Of a stretch of 64,000 nucleotides of DNA, positions 44,123 to 54,116 are shown piece by piece. The translations under genes and the position numbers were made by a program. The stretch comes from Caballeronia sordidicola (GTDB taxonomy: Bacteria > Pseudomonadota > Gammaproteobacteria > Burkholderiales > Burkholderiaceae). Positions within the stretch are counted from its first letter, which is position 1; each line of letters begins with the position of its first letter. The stretch is taken from contig NZ_FCOC02000024.1 of NCBI RefSeq assembly GCF_001544455.2, positions 24,937 through 88,936 of the forward strand, read 5' to 3'. The notes under the pieces are model-generated. The model saw nothing but the letters and a program-made list of their open reading frames with translations. It made no database searches and was not told the DNA's origin.

Positions 44123-45264
44123 GGCTGGATTTCCTTCGGCGCTTGTATCAGCGCGCTCAAGCCGGCTACATCGGCGCAGACCCGGCCAACGCGTTCGGTT
44201 GCGTCGGGCTTCGCCAGCGCGCGTGCTTTCTGCGCCATCTGGCTGAGCGTCTCGCGGGTCTGCTCGCGCAACCAGCCGGCAAGCTTTTCCGCCGACAAAT
44301 CGCGCTGTTGTATCAAGTGAGCCGCGCCCTCGTTGGCGAGGAACGCGGCGTTGGTTGTCTGGTGGTCATCGACGGCGAAGGGGAACGGCACGAACAACGC
44401 CGCCACGCCAACCGCCGCGATTTCCGATACGGTCATCGCGCCCGAGCGGCAGATCACGAGATCGGCGCGGGCATACGCGCTCGCCATATCGTCGATAAAC
44501 GCAACCAGTTGCACGTCTTCTTCCGAGGTCAAGCCCGCTGCCGCGTAGTTCGCCTTCAATGCATCGATATGCTTGGCGCCCGCCTGATGCACGACGTAAG
44601 GACGCGTGGCAGGATCGAGCAGCGCAAGCGCTTTTGGTACGGTTTCATTCAAAGCGGCTGCACCCAGGCTTCCCCCGACAACCAGAACATTGAGACGCGC
44701 TTTCGAATCCGAATTACGCGCGGCGTAGCGTTCTTTGGGTGACAGAGTCTCAGCAAGTTCCGCACGAATTGGATTTCCGGTCCATTCGGCGTTCGGCAGC
44801 GCGTTCGGGAACGCGACCAGCACGCGCTTGGCAATGTGCGCGAGCACCTTGTTCGCAAGTCCCGCGATGGAATTCTGTTCATGCAGCACGAGCGGCGTAC
44901 CGCTCAGCTTCGACATCAAACCTGCCGGGAACGTGATGTATCCGCCCATGCCGAGCACAACGTCAGGCTTCACCGTGCGCAGCGCGCGCAGGCTCTGCGA
45001 GCAGGCGCGCAGCAGGTTCACCGGCAGCATCAGCTTCGTCTGGAGACCTTTGCCGCGCACGCCGCCGAAGCGCACGTATTCCATCGCAATGCCGTGCTTT
45101 GGCACGAGCGTTGCCTCCATGCCCGCCGCGTTGCCGAGCCACACCACGCGCCAGCCGCGCGCCTGCATCCAGTGAGCGACCGCGAGCCCCGGGAACACAT
45201 GTCCCCCGGTGCCGCCGGCCATCACCATCAGCGTGCCTGCGCGAGTTGACGCCGGTGCCGTCAT
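44119..45264 (-). CDS. murG: UDP-N-acetylglucosamine transferase MurG
   Basis: GT28 enzyme adding GlcNAc to lipid I to make lipid II at the inner face of the membrane, 381 residues. The N-terminal glycine loops are LMVMAGGTGGHVFPGLAVAHWM and GVRGKG, with VLGMGGYITFPAGLMSKLSGTPLVLHEQNSIAGLANK. The donor domain has VLVVGGSLGAAALNETVP and CRSGAMTVSEIAAVGVAALFVPFPFAVDDHQ. I start at the ATG of MTAPAST, overlapping the ftsW stop by four bases; the long frame further upstream is ftsW in another frame. Confidence 0.97.
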   Translation of the reverse strand: MTAPASTRAGTLMVMAGGTGGHVFPGLAVAHWMQARGWRVVWLGNAAGMEATLVPKHGIAMEYVRFGGVRGKGLQTKLMLPVNLLRACSQSLRALRTVKPDVVLGMGGYITFPAGLMSKLSGTPLVLHEQNSIAGLANKVLAHIAKRVLVAFPNALPNAEWTGNPIRAELAETLSPKERYAARNSDSKARLNVLVVGGSLGAAALNETVPKALALLDPATRPYVVHQAGAKHIDALKANYAAAGLTSEEDVQLVAFIDDMASAYARADLVICRSGAMTVSEIAAVGVAALFVPFPFAVDDHQTTNAAFLANEGAAHLIQQRDLSAEKLAGWLREQTRETLSQMAQKARALAKPDATERVGRVCADVAGLSALIQAPKEIQP

Positions 45265-46589
45265 ACCTTGCCTCCCCGCATCAACACGCGATTTTCGTAG
45301 TCCACGCGCATCAGTACCGCGAGCGCGATGCAGTTCAGCAGGATGCCGGAGCCGCCGTAGCTCACGAGCGGTAACGTCAGACCTTTGGTCGGCAGAAGTC
45401 CGAGATTCACGCCCATGTTGATGAAGGTCTGCGCACCGAACCACAAGCCGATTCCCTTCGCCATCAAACCGGCAAACGTACGATCGAGCGCGAGTGCCTG
45501 ACGTCCGATTTCGAACGCGCGGCGCACGATCCAGTAGAACAGCAGGATCACGACGATCACGCCAACGAACCCAAGCTCTTCGCCAATCACCGCGAGGATG
45601 AAGTCGGTATGCGCTTCTGGAAGATAGTTGAGCTTCTCGACGCTGCCGCCCAAACCCACGCCAAACCATTCGCCGCGGCCGAACGCGATCAGCGAGTGCG
45701 TCAACTGATACGCCTTGCCTTGCGCATAACGATCGTCCCATGGATCGAGATACGCGAAGATCCGTTCGCGACGCCATGGCGACGCCCACACGAGCAACGC
45801 GAACGTGCCGACCGCGGTCGCGACCAGTCCGCCGAACAACTTGGCGTTCACGCCGCCGAGGAACAGCACGCCCATTGCAATGCACGCGATCACCATGAAC
45901 GCGCCCATGTCCGGTTCGAGCAGCAGCAAGGCGCCGACGAAGCCGACCGCAACCGCCATCGGCAGGAAGCCGCGGCCGATGCTGTGCATGAACTCCTGCT
46001 TGCGCACGGTGTAGTTCGCCGCGTAGATGGTCACGGCGAGCTTCATGATTTCCGATGGCTGCATGTTCGTGATGCCGAGTGGAATCCAGCGGCGCGCACC
46101 GTTCACGCCCTTGCCAATATGCGGAATCAGCACGATCACAAGCAGGAACAACGAAGCCAGGAAAAACTTCGCCGCGTATTTGTCCCACGTCGAAACTGGA
46201 ATTTTGAACGCGATGATCGACGCGACAACGGCGGTCGCTATCGACACAAGATGGCGCACCAGGAAGAAGTAGTCGCGGTATTGCGCATACTTGGGCGAAT
46301 CCGGCATGGCAATGGAAGCCGAATACACCATGACAATGCCCAGACCGAGCAACGCAATGGTCACCCACAAGAGCGAATAATCGTAGTCGAGCATGCGCGA
46401 GCGGGCCGGCTTCACGCCGTTGACCGCGCTCGAAATGCCGCTTGCGCGCTCGGCCACGCGTGCACCGATACCACCAAGCGCGCCCACGCCCGCCACCCGC
46501 GACGTGCGCCCGCCAAGGGACGCGCTGTCGTTCGCAACCGCGTTGCGTTGTCCCGTCAGCTTCGAGCCAAAACGTTCGGACCAGCTCAT
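45261..46589 (-). CDS. ftsW: Lipid II polymerase FtsW (SEDS family)
   Basis: Septal peptidoglycan glycosyltransferase working with FtsI, 442 residues and about ten membrane helices. SEDS signatures are ARRWIPLGITNMQPSEIMKLAVTIYAANY, LLLEPDMGAFMVI and FINMGVNLGLLPTKGLTLPLVSYGGSG. The cytosolic N-terminal extension of about 70 residues before MLDYDYSLLWVTIALLGLGIVMVYSAS is longer than in E. coli. Both ends overlap their neighbours by four bases (murD upstream, murG downstream). Confidence 0.96.
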   Translation of the reverse strand: MSWSERFGSKLTGQRNAVANDSASLGGRTSRVAGVGALGGIGARVAERASGISSAVNGVKPARSRMLDYDYSLLWVTIALLGLGIVMVYSASIAMPDSPKYAQYRDYFFLVRHLVSIATAVVASIIAFKIPVSTWDKYAAKFFLASLFLLVIVLIPHIGKGVNGARRWIPLGITNMQPSEIMKLAVTIYAANYTVRKQEFMHSIGRGFLPMAVAVGFVGALLLLEPDMGAFMVIACIAMGVLFLGGVNAKLFGGLVATAVGTFALLVWASPWRRERIFAYLDPWDDRYAQGKAYQLTHSLIAFGRGEWFGVGLGGSVEKLNYLPEAHTDFILAVIGEELGFVGVIVVILLFYWIVRRAFEIGRQALALDRTFAGLMAKGIGLWFGAQTFINMGVNLGLLPTKGLTLPLVSYGGSGILLNCIALAVLMRVDYENRVLMRGGKV

Positions 46590-48097
46590 AGCATCACTCC
46601 CCGATCTGCCGCAATATCAGCCACCGCTTGCCGGAAAACATCCGCGCGATGTGCGTAGTTCTTGAACATGTCGAAACTCGCGCAAGCAGGCGACAACAAC
46701 ACGGCGTCGCCGGGTTGGGCCAGAAGCGCCGCCGCTTGCGTCGCGGCTTCGAGTGTTTCGTGGTCGTGCAGCGGCACGTTCGTATCCGCGAGCACTTCGC
46801 GAATACGCGGCGCGTCGCGGCCAATCAGCATGACGGCACGGCACCAGCGTGAAACGGGCGCTTCAAGCGGCGAAAAGTCCTGGCCCTTGCCATCGCCGCC
46901 CGCAATCAGCACGGACTTTTGCGCCAGCCCGTCCAGCGCCGCGACGGTCGCGCCAACGTTCGTGCCTTTGCTGTCATCGACGAAATCAACGCCGTCGATC
47001 TGCCCGATCACTTCCACGCGATGCGGCTCGCCCTTGTATTCCCGCAAGCCATGCAGCAGCGAAGCCAAAGGCAAATCCACCGCACGCGCCAGCGCCAGGG
47101 CGGCCAGCGCATTCGCGGCGTTGTGCAAACCGCGAACGCGCAGCGCGTCCACGGGCATCAGGCGCTTTGAATACACGTTCGGCTCGGCCGCGACTTCGCT
47201 TTTACGACGGCGCGTGGGCGCGGGTTCGTCGCTGAGATCGCGGTCGTGGCCTTGCGCGAGCCACGCGATACCGTTCTCGCGCAGCAAACCGTAGTCGCCA
47301 AGGCGCGCGGGTTCGTCGAGCCCGAACGTCACGTTCGCCGCCGGATTTCCCGATACCAGCTTCATAGTTCTGGCATCGTCACGATTCAGCACGCGCACCG
47401 TCTTTTCGCCGAAGATGCGGCCCTTCGCTGCAGCGTAGGCGTCGAGCCCGCCGTGCCAGTCCAGATGGTCCTGCGTGATATTCAGCACGGCAGCAGCGTC
47501 CGGTGCGAACGAGTGTGCCGTCTCAAGCTGAAAACTCGACAGCTCCAGCACCCAGACATCGGGCAGCGCGGTGTTGTCGATTGCTTCGCTGAGCTTGTCC
47601 AGCATGGCCGGGCTGATGTTTCCCGCCACCGCCACGGTCTTGCCGGCACGCTCGCACAACAACCCGGTCATGGCGGTCGTCGTGGTCTTGCCGTTGGTGC
47701 CCGTAATGGCGATCACCTTCGGCATGTAGCCGTTCGCGCCAAGCGACTTCAACGCTTGCGCGAACAATTCCAGCTCGCCCCACACAGGGACGCCGCGTTC
47801 CCGCGCGGCGTCGAGGAGCGGCCTCAAATCATCAGCCAGAGGCGACAGTCCCGGGCTGATTGCAACAATTTCGATACCGCCGTCGAGCAGCGCCGGCGTG
47901 AATTCACCGCCGACAAATTCCGCATCGATGCCATGCACGGCGAGCTCCGACAGGTTCGGCGGCGTGGCGCGGGTATCGGCCACGCGCAGACGGCACCCAT
48001 GACGCGCGCACCAGCGCGTCATCGCGAGGCCGGATTCACCGAGCCCCAGCACAAGCACCATCGGACTCGGCCGATCGAAGAACTTCTCGCCAAACAT
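46586..48097 (-). CDS. murD: UDP-N-acetylmuramoylalanine--D-glutamate ligase
   Basis: Adds D-glutamate to UDP-MurNAc-L-Ala, 503 residues. N-terminal VLVLGLGESGLAMTRWCARHGC, ATP loop AITGTNGKTTTTAMTG, then VLELSSFQLETAHSF, ITQDHLDWHGG and DDSKGTNVGATVAALDG. An insert around PAPTRRRKSEVAAEPN makes it longer than the ~440-residue E. coli enzyme, as in other Burkholderia. The stop overlaps the ftsW start by four bases; mraY lies 30 bases upstream. Confidence 0.97.
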   Translation of the reverse strand: MFGEKFFDRPSPMVLVLGLGESGLAMTRWCARHGCRLRVADTRATPPNLSELAVHGIDAEFVGGEFTPALLDGGIEIVAISPGLSPLADDLRPLLDAARERGVPVWGELELFAQALKSLGANGYMPKVIAITGTNGKTTTTAMTGLLCERAGKTVAVAGNISPAMLDKLSEAIDNTALPDVWVLELSSFQLETAHSFAPDAAAVLNITQDHLDWHGGLDAYAAAKGRIFGEKTVRVLNRDDARTMKLVSGNPAANVTFGLDEPARLGDYGLLRENGIAWLAQGHDRDLSDEPAPTRRRKSEVAAEPNVYSKRLMPVDALRVRGLHNAANALAALALARAVDLPLASLLHGLREYKGEPHRVEVIGQIDGVDFVDDSKGTNVGATVAALDGLAQKSVLIAGGDGKGQDFSPLEAPVSRWCRAVMLIGRDAPRIREVLADTNVPLHDHETLEAATQAAALLAQPGDAVLLSPACASFDMFKNYAHRADVFRQAVADIAADRGVML

Positions 48098-48127
48098 CGC
48101 TTTACCTTTTCCCTGAACAACTAAAGA

Positions 48128-49297
48128 TCAACGCAACTTGAGCGTCGACAAACCAAACAGGCACAACATCAGCGTGATGATCCAGAAGCGCACGACAACC
48201 TGCGTTTCCTTCCATCCCGACAACTCGAAATGGTGATGCAGTGGCGCCATCTTGAAGATGCGCCGCCCTTCGCCGAAGCGTTTTTTCGTGTACTTGAAGT
48301 AGGTCACCTGCATCATCACGGAAAGCGTTTCCGCGACGAACACGCCGCCCATGATGAACAGCACCACTTCCTGCCGCACGATCACGGCGATGGTGCCAAG
48401 CGCGCCGCCCAGCGCGAGCGCGCCGACGTCACCCATGAAGACCTGCGCGGGGTGCGTGTTGTACCAGAGAAACGCGAGTCCGGCGCCGCCCATTGCGGAA
48501 CAAAAGATAAGCAGCTCGCCGGCGCCCGGAATGTGGGGAAACAGCAGGTACTTCGAATACACGGAACTGCCCATCACATAGGCGAATGCGCCAAGCGACG
48601 CGCCGACCAGAACCACCGGCATGATCACGAGACCGTCGAGACCATCGGTGAGATTCACGGCATTGCTCGACCCGACGATCACCAGATACGTCATCGCGAT
48701 AAAGCCCCACGTGCCGAGCGGATAGCTGATTGATTTGAGAAACGGCAGCATCAGGTCGGCGCGCGCGGGCAAGCCCATCGACAAACCGCTTCGCACCCAC
48801 GCCATGAAGAGGTCGAACACGCGCGCGTTGTTCGCTTCCGAAACACTGAACGCAAGATACACGGCGGCGAACAATCCAATCGCCGACTGCCAGAAATACT
48901 TTTCGCGCGACGACATGCCGCGCGGGTCCTTGTGCACGACCTTGCGGTAATCGTCGACCCAGCCGATCACGCCGTAACCGAACGTGACGAGCATCACGAT
49001 CCAGACGAAGCGATTGGCGAGATCGGCCCACAGCAATGTGGAAAACGCGATGCCCAACAGAATCAGCACACCGCCCATGGTCGGCGTGCCGGATTTGACC
49101 AGATGCGTTTGCGGGCCGTTCGTGCGCACGGCCTGTCCCACTTTCAACTGCGTCAGTTTGCGAATCACCCACGGGCCGCAAACGAGTCCGACGAACAACG
49201 CCGTGATCGTCGCGCCGACTGCGCGAAACGTGAGGTAGGTAAACACGCGCAGAAAACTGGCGTCATTCTGAAGCCATTGCGCGAGTGCGAGTAGCAT
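48128..49297 (-). CDS. mraY: Phospho-N-acetylmuramoyl-pentapeptide-transferase
   Basis: Ten-helix membrane enzyme that makes lipid I from UDP-MurNAc-pentapeptide and undecaprenyl phosphate, 389 residues. It shows KSGTPTMGGVLIL, the aspartate pair in WVDDYRKVVHKD, SSNAVNLTDGLDGLVIMP with the catalytic Asp region, and MGDVGALALGGALG. The C-terminal KMAPLHHHFELSGWKETQVVVRFW carries the HHH motif. It sits 15 bases after murF. Confidence 0.98.
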   Translation of the reverse strand: MLLALAQWLQNDASFLRVFTYLTFRAVGATITALFVGLVCGPWVIRKLTQLKVGQAVRTNGPQTHLVKSGTPTMGGVLILLGIAFSTLLWADLANRFVWIVMLVTFGYGVIGWVDDYRKVVHKDPRGMSSREKYFWQSAIGLFAAVYLAFSVSEANNARVFDLFMAWVRSGLSMGLPARADLMLPFLKSISYPLGTWGFIAMTYLVIVGSSNAVNLTDGLDGLVIMPVVLVGASLGAFAYVMGSSVYSKYLLFPHIPGAGELLIFCSAMGGAGLAFLWYNTHPAQVFMGDVGALALGGALGTIAVIVRQEVVLFIMGGVFVAETLSVMMQVTYFKYTKKRFGEGRRIFKMAPLHHHFELSGWKETQVVVRFWIITLMLCLFGLSTLKLR

Positions 49298-49312
49298 GCT
49301 GGTCCTTCTTCT

Positions 49313-50725
49313 TCAGTGCGCAGCAGGCATAACGCCCGCTGCGGGTTGGTGTGGACTCGTCACGGCGTCCACCACGCGCTCCATCTGCATGAAGCGCGAG
49401 CCTTTCACGAGAAACGTGGCGCCGGGTCCGAAGCCCGCGCCGGTGAGTGCTGCAATGAGTGAGGTGATATGGGTGAAATGCGTGGCCGTGGGACCAAAGG
49501 CTTTCGCGGCGTCGATACTTGCGTCGCCGAGTGCGAAGAGCGCATCGATTCCCTGTTGCGCCGCATACGCACCCACTTCACGATGAAACGCCGGACCCTG
49601 ATCGCCCACTTCGCCCATGTCGCCCATCACGAGCACACGCGGCGAAGCTTGCGAAGCCAGCACGTCGATGGCCGCGCGCATGGAATCGGGATTCGAGTTG
49701 TAGGTGTCGTCAATAATCGTGGCGCCTTCAATCGGCTTCACCGCCGCGCGCTTCACTTGCAAACGGCCTTTCACGGGCTCGAAAGCTTCGAGTCCACGCT
49801 TGATGGCATCGAGTGAGACGTTCGCGGCGAGCGCCGCCGCTGTTGCAGCCAGCGCGTTACGCGCGTTGTGATCGCCAAGGACTTGCAAGGCGACTTCAGT
49901 TTCACCCGCAGGCGTCGTGATGTGCAGCTTCGCGCCGGCCAGCTTGCCGGTGACCGCTGCTTGCGCTTGCGAAGCGTCCGTATGCAACGCGAAATCCATG
50001 ATCGGATTGCCCGTCGCGGCGACGCGCCAGATGCTGGCGTATTTGTCGTCGGCGGGAAACACGGCGGTTCCGCTGGCACCAAGCGCATGAATCACCGACG
50101 CATGCTCCAGCGCAACCGCTTCGACCGTCGCCATGAATTCCTGGTGCTCGCGCTGCGCGTTGTTCACGACCGCGACCGTTGGCGCGGCAATCTTGCCGAG
50201 CGTTTCAGTTTCGCCCGGATGATTCATGCCGAGTTCGATCACAGCCAGTTTGTGGGATTCGTTCAGACGGAACAGCGTCAACGGCAGGCCGATGTCGTTG
50301 TTGAAATTTCCCACCGTCGCGAGCCGCGCGCTTTCGCCAACAGCCGCTGCAAAAATCGACGAGATCATTTCCTTGACCGTAGTCTTGCCGTTGCTGCCGG
50401 TGACCGCAATCAGTGGAATCGTAAAGCGCTTGCGCCAGCCGTGCGCCAGCGCACCGAGCGCCACGCGCGTGTCCTTTACCTTGATGGCTGGCGCAGCAAA
50501 GTTGGCGGGCAGATGTGAAGCGAGCACAGCGGTCGCGCCACGTTGCGCAACTTGCGGCAGGAAGTCGTGGGCATCGAAACGGTCGCCCTTGATCGCAATG
50601 AACAGATCGCCCGGACCCGCCGTGCGGCTGTCTGTCGAGACACGATCGAACGCGATGTCTTCATCGCCAAGAACGATTGCGCCCGGGATTTCAAGCGCTG
50701 CATCGCGCAAGGTAAATAGTGTCAT
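49313..50725 (-). CDS. murF: UDP-N-acetylmuramoyl-tripeptide--D-alanyl-D-alanine ligase
   Basis: Attaches D-Ala-D-Ala to complete the UDP-MurNAc-pentapeptide, 470 residues. N-terminal FDRVSTDSRTAGPGDLFIAIKGDRFDAHDF binds the UDP-sugar. ATP loop IAVTGSNGKTTVKEMI, then ELGMNHPGE, VNNAQREHQEF and DDTYNSNPDSMRAAIDVL. Its ATG overlaps the murE stop by four bases. Confidence 0.97.
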   Translation of the reverse strand: MTLFTLRDAALEIPGAIVLGDEDIAFDRVSTDSRTAGPGDLFIAIKGDRFDAHDFLPQVAQRGATAVLASHLPANFAAPAIKVKDTRVALGALAHGWRKRFTIPLIAVTGSNGKTTVKEMISSIFAAAVGESARLATVGNFNNDIGLPLTLFRLNESHKLAVIELGMNHPGETETLGKIAAPTVAVVNNAQREHQEFMATVEAVALEHASVIHALGASGTAVFPADDKYASIWRVAATGNPIMDFALHTDASQAQAAVTGKLAGAKLHITTPAGETEVALQVLGDHNARNALAATAAALAANVSLDAIKRGLEAFEPVKGRLQVKRAAVKPIEGATIIDDTYNSNPDSMRAAIDVLASQASPRVLVMGDMGEVGDQGPAFHREVGAYAAQQGIDALFALGDASIDAAKAFGPTATHFTHITSLIAALTGAGFGPGATFLVKGSRFMQMERVVDAVTSPHQPAAGVMPAAH

Positions 50726-52260
50726 TCGCCACCTCCGCGCGCCTGCGTGGCGCGAGCGGCGAGGGCAAGGCGCGCATGATCCTGATCGGAGAAAGCGCGC
50801 TTCTTGCCCATGATTTCCTGCGTGGCTTCGTGGCCTTTTCCGGCCAGCACAACCACGTCCTCGCGCGCCGCCGTGCGGATCGCCTGAAGGATCGCGCTCG
50901 CGCGGTCTTCAATGCGGCGCGCCCTGGTTGCGTCCTGAAAGCCCGCCGCGATTTGATCGATGATCGCGAGCGGATCCTCGCTGCGCGGGTTGTCGCTCGT
51001 GATCACCACATAATCCGAATTCTTTTCCGCGATGGCGCCCATCAGCGGACGCTTGGTTGCATCGCGATCACCGCCGCAGCCGAACATGCAGATCAGTTGG
51101 CCGCCGCGTGCTTGCGCGATTGGCCGCAGCGCTTCCAGCGTTTTCTCGAGCGCATCCGGCGTATGCGCATAGTCAATCACGACGAGCGGCTCATCATTCT
51201 GCAAGCGGCCGCCAAGACGCTGCATGCGGCCGTTCACCGGCTCGAGTTTTGCAATCTGGGCGAGCGCGGCGTCGAGCGGCACATGCGCCGCCAGCAATGC
51301 GCCCAGCACGCCGAGCAGATTGCTCACGTTGAATTCGCCGAGCGTTGCGACTTCCACGTCGGCCGTGCCCCAATCGGAATCGAGATGGAACGCGGTGCCC
51401 GTCGTGGTTGCACGAACGCGGCTCGCGACCAGCGACGCATCGGCCTTTACGTTCGTCGCGTCCGACGCGCCTTCAATCCCATAGGCAATCGTTCGCGTGC
51501 GGCCGTGACATGCGGCGATCATCCGTTGACCGGCTGCATCGTCGCGATTGATGACAGCCGCTTTCAGCGCTGGCCACGCGAACAGTTTCGCCTTCGCGCC
51601 CTCATACGCGGCGAACGTGCCGTGGTAATCAAGGTGATCCTGCGTGAGATTCGTGAAGATGGCGATGTCGAACTTCGTGCCGTTCGCGCGCCCCTGATGC
51701 AGCGCATGCGACGACACTTCCATGGCGACGCCCTTCGCGCCCTCTGCCTTGAACTGCGCAAAGGTACGTTGCAATTGCGGCGCGTCGGGCGTTGTGAAAC
51801 CGGAGTGCACGAGTTTGCCCGGCATGCCGCTGCCAAGCGTGCCGATCACGGCGGTCGGCGTACCCAGCGCGGACAGAGCCGTTGCGAGCCACTGGCTGCA
51901 CGACGTCTTGCCGTTCGTCCCGGTCACGCCCACGACGAGCATGGATTCGGTCGGCTCGCCGTACCACGCCGATGCAATCGGCCCCGCCAGTTCGTTCAAC
52001 GCCTTGACGGCAAGCGAACGCGATGCATCCGGCTTGCCCGAGAAGTTTTCCGGCTGGTACAGCACGGCGGCAGCGCCCTTCTCGAAAGCGGCATCAATAT
52101 GCGGCCGGCTGTCCGCGCCATCTACGGCATAGGCAAAAAACACGTCACCGGGTTTGAGCGAACGCGAGTCGGCGTGCAGTTGTGCGCTGGCATCAGCGTG
52201 CGCGCGCAACCAGGCCACCGCCTTCGCTATCTGCGCCTGTTGCCTGATCAAGTCGCTCAT
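50722..52260 (-). CDS. murE: UDP-N-acetylmuramoyl-L-alanyl-D-glutamate--2,6-diaminopimelate ligase
   Basis: Adds meso-diaminopimelate to the stem peptide, 512 residues. ATP loop VGVTGTNGKTSCSQWLA, TNLTQDHLDYHGTF and DYAHTPDALEKTL. The specificity motif DNPR in ITSDNPRSEDP indicates meso-DAP rather than lysine, as expected for a Gram-negative wall. It overlaps ftsI upstream and murF downstream by four bases each. Confidence 0.97.
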   Translation of the reverse strand: MSDLIRQQAQIAKAVAWLRAHADASAQLHADSRSLKPGDVFFAYAVDGADSRPHIDAAFEKGAAAVLYQPENFSGKPDASRSLAVKALNELAGPIASAWYGEPTESMLVVGVTGTNGKTSCSQWLATALSALGTPTAVIGTLGSGMPGKLVHSGFTTPDAPQLQRTFAQFKAEGAKGVAMEVSSHALHQGRANGTKFDIAIFTNLTQDHLDYHGTFAAYEGAKAKLFAWPALKAAVINRDDAAGQRMIAACHGRTRTIAYGIEGASDATNVKADASLVASRVRATTTGTAFHLDSDWGTADVEVATLGEFNVSNLLGVLGALLAAHVPLDAALAQIAKLEPVNGRMQRLGGRLQNDEPLVVIDYAHTPDALEKTLEALRPIAQARGGQLICMFGCGGDRDATKRPLMGAIAEKNSDYVVITSDNPRSEDPLAIIDQIAAGFQDATRARRIEDRASAILQAIRTAAREDVVVLAGKGHEATQEIMGKKRAFSDQDHARLALAARATQARGGGE

Positions 52261-54116
52261 CGAACGACTCCCAGGTGCGTCTTCGTATTCGCCGAGACCT
52301 TCAGCTTTTTCGGCGGATTTGTGTTCGTCGCGTTCGGCTTCTTGATGTCCGTTGCCGGCGTGCCCGAAGCGGGATCGTCGGAAACGACCATCTGCTTCAC
52401 GGCCATGTCCGGCGGAACGTTCAGCGAGCGCAATGTATCCCCGACGATTGCCGAAAACACCGGACCCGAAACCTGACCACCAAAGTGACTGCCGGCCGTG
52501 GGTTCGTCGACGGAAACCGCCACCACGATGCGCGGATTCGGCATCGGCCCCATGCCGACAAACGACGCGCGATACTTCGATTTATCGTAGCCGCGGCCCG
52601 CGTGCTTGTACGCCGTACCCGACTTCCCGCCCACGCGATAACCCGGAACGGCCGCATCCGGCGACGTGCCGCCCTTCGCCGTCACGGTTTCGAGCATGGC
52701 TCGAACTTCGCGCGCGGTGGTCGGCGCGAATACTTGCGGGCCGGCTACGGCTGCATCGCCCGGCGTGCGGAAAATAGAAACGGGCAACACCTGTCCGTCA
52801 TGCGCGATTGCGGTGTACGCGCGCGCCAACTGGAACAGCGAAGCCGACAAACCATAGCCATACGACATGGTCGCCTGTTCGATCCGGCGCCAGCTCTTCC
52901 ACGGGCGCAGACGTCCGGACACCGCGCCCGGGAATCCGACCTTCGGCGCTTGCCCAAGCCCGATGCTCGTATACATGTTCCACATCTCTTCCGGCTTCAA
53001 CTGCATCGCAATCTTGGTTGCACCGATGTTGCTCGACTTCTGGATCACGCCGCCCACAGTGAGCGTGCCGAAACCGGAGTCGTCGGTAATGCGCGCGCCG
53101 TCGAGCACGAACTGGCCATTGCCCGTTTCAACGAGCGTATTCGGCGTCACGCGATGCAGATCGAGCGCGAGCGACACGGTAAACGGCTTCATGATCGAGC
53201 CCGGCTCGAACGTGTCCGTCATGATCCGGTTGCGCAACTGCTCGCCGGTCATGCGCGAGCGGTCGTTCGGGTTGTAGGTCGGATAATTCACGAGCGCCAG
53301 CACTTCGCCCGACTGCACGTCGATCACAATGGCTGCGCCGGCCTTCGCCTTGAACTTCTCCACGGCGGCCTTCAGGTTCGTATAAGCGATGTACTGAATC
53401 TTGCTGTCGATCGACAGATCCACGTCTTCGCCGTTATGCGGCACCACTTGTTCGTCGACGTCCTCGACGATGTGTCCCATCCGGTCCTTGATCACGCGGC
53501 GCATGCCCGGCGTGCCGGCGAGAATGCCCTGATCGCCGAGTTCCACGCCTTCCTGGCCCTTGTCTTCAATATTGGTAAAGCCGATCAGATGCGCCGTGAT
53601 CTCGCCTTCTGGATAAAAGCGCTTGTATTCGCCACGCGTATAAATGCCGGGAATGTCCAGCGCCGCGACTTTCTGCGCGACTTCCATGGGCACTTGGCGC
53701 TTCACGTAGACGAAGGTCTTGTCCATCGACAATTTCGAGCGCAGTTCCTTCGGCGACATGTCGAGCAGCGTTGAAAGCTGGCCGAGCTTGTCCGCGCCAA
53801 GATCGTCGGGAACGGCTTCGGGAATCGCCCAGATTGCCTTCACCGGCAGACTGGTCGCGAGCACAAGGCCGTTACGGTCCTTGATCTGGCCGCGCGTGGC
53901 GGGCAATTCGAGCGTGCGCTGGTAGCGGCTTTCGCCTTGCTTCTTGAAGAACGCATTGCCCGGACCCTGGATCCAGAACGCGCGCCCGGCAAGCGCGACG
54001 AACGCCATGAACAACAGGAACACGACGAGCTTCGAGCGCCACATGGGAAGGCGCACGGAGAGAATGGGGTTAGGCGTGAAGGCGACGCCCTTGGTTTTCT
54101 TTGGCGCGGGTTTCAT
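52257..54116 (-). CDS. ftsI: Peptidoglycan D,D-transpeptidase FtsI (PBP3)
   Basis: Septal transpeptidase, 619 residues. A short cytosolic N-terminus and one membrane helix (LVVFLLFMAFVALAGRAFW) precede the pedestal domain (RGQIKDRNGLVLATSLPV). The transpeptidase motifs are S-x-x-K in EPGSIMKPF, S-x-N in QKSSNIGATKIA, and K-S-G-T in RVGGKSGTAYK. The C-terminus is long and lysine-rich. ATGA overlaps join it to ftsL upstream and murE downstream. Confidence 0.97.
   Translation of the reverse strand: MKPAPKKTKGVAFTPNPILSVRLPMWRSKLVVFLLFMAFVALAGRAFWIQGPGNAFFKKQGESRYQRTLELPATRGQIKDRNGLVLATSLPVKAIWAIPEAVPDDLGADKLGQLSTLLDMSPKELRSKLSMDKTFVYVKRQVPMEVAQKVAALDIPGIYTRGEYKRFYPEGEITAHLIGFTNIEDKGQEGVELGDQGILAGTPGMRRVIKDRMGHIVEDVDEQVVPHNGEDVDLSIDSKIQYIAYTNLKAAVEKFKAKAGAAIVIDVQSGEVLALVNYPTYNPNDRSRMTGEQLRNRIMTDTFEPGSIMKPFTVSLALDLHRVTPNTLVETGNGQFVLDGARITDDSGFGTLTVGGVIQKSSNIGATKIAMQLKPEEMWNMYTSIGLGQAPKVGFPGAVSGRLRPWKSWRRIEQATMSYGYGLSASLFQLARAYTAIAHDGQVLPVSIFRTPGDAAVAGPQVFAPTTAREVRAMLETVTAKGGTSPDAAVPGYRVGGKSGTAYKHAGRGYDKSKYRASFVGMGPMPNPRIVVAVSVDEPTAGSHFGGQVSGPVFSAIVGDTLRSLNVPPDMAVKQMVVSDDPASGTPATDIKKPNATNTNPPKKLKVSANTKTHLGVVR

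Noticed and set aside
42563..44320. A 585-codon frame opposite murC and ddl
   Set aside because: Antisense to conserved genes with the same Arg/His-rich composition and no ribosome site.
45265..46368. A 368-codon in-frame extension upstream of murG
   Set aside because: It reads ftsW in another frame. The conserved MurG N-terminus starts at 45264 with an ATGA overlap.
50719..52476. A 585-codon frame opposite murE
   Set aside because: It is entirely the mirror of murE and the end of ftsI; no domain is recognisable.
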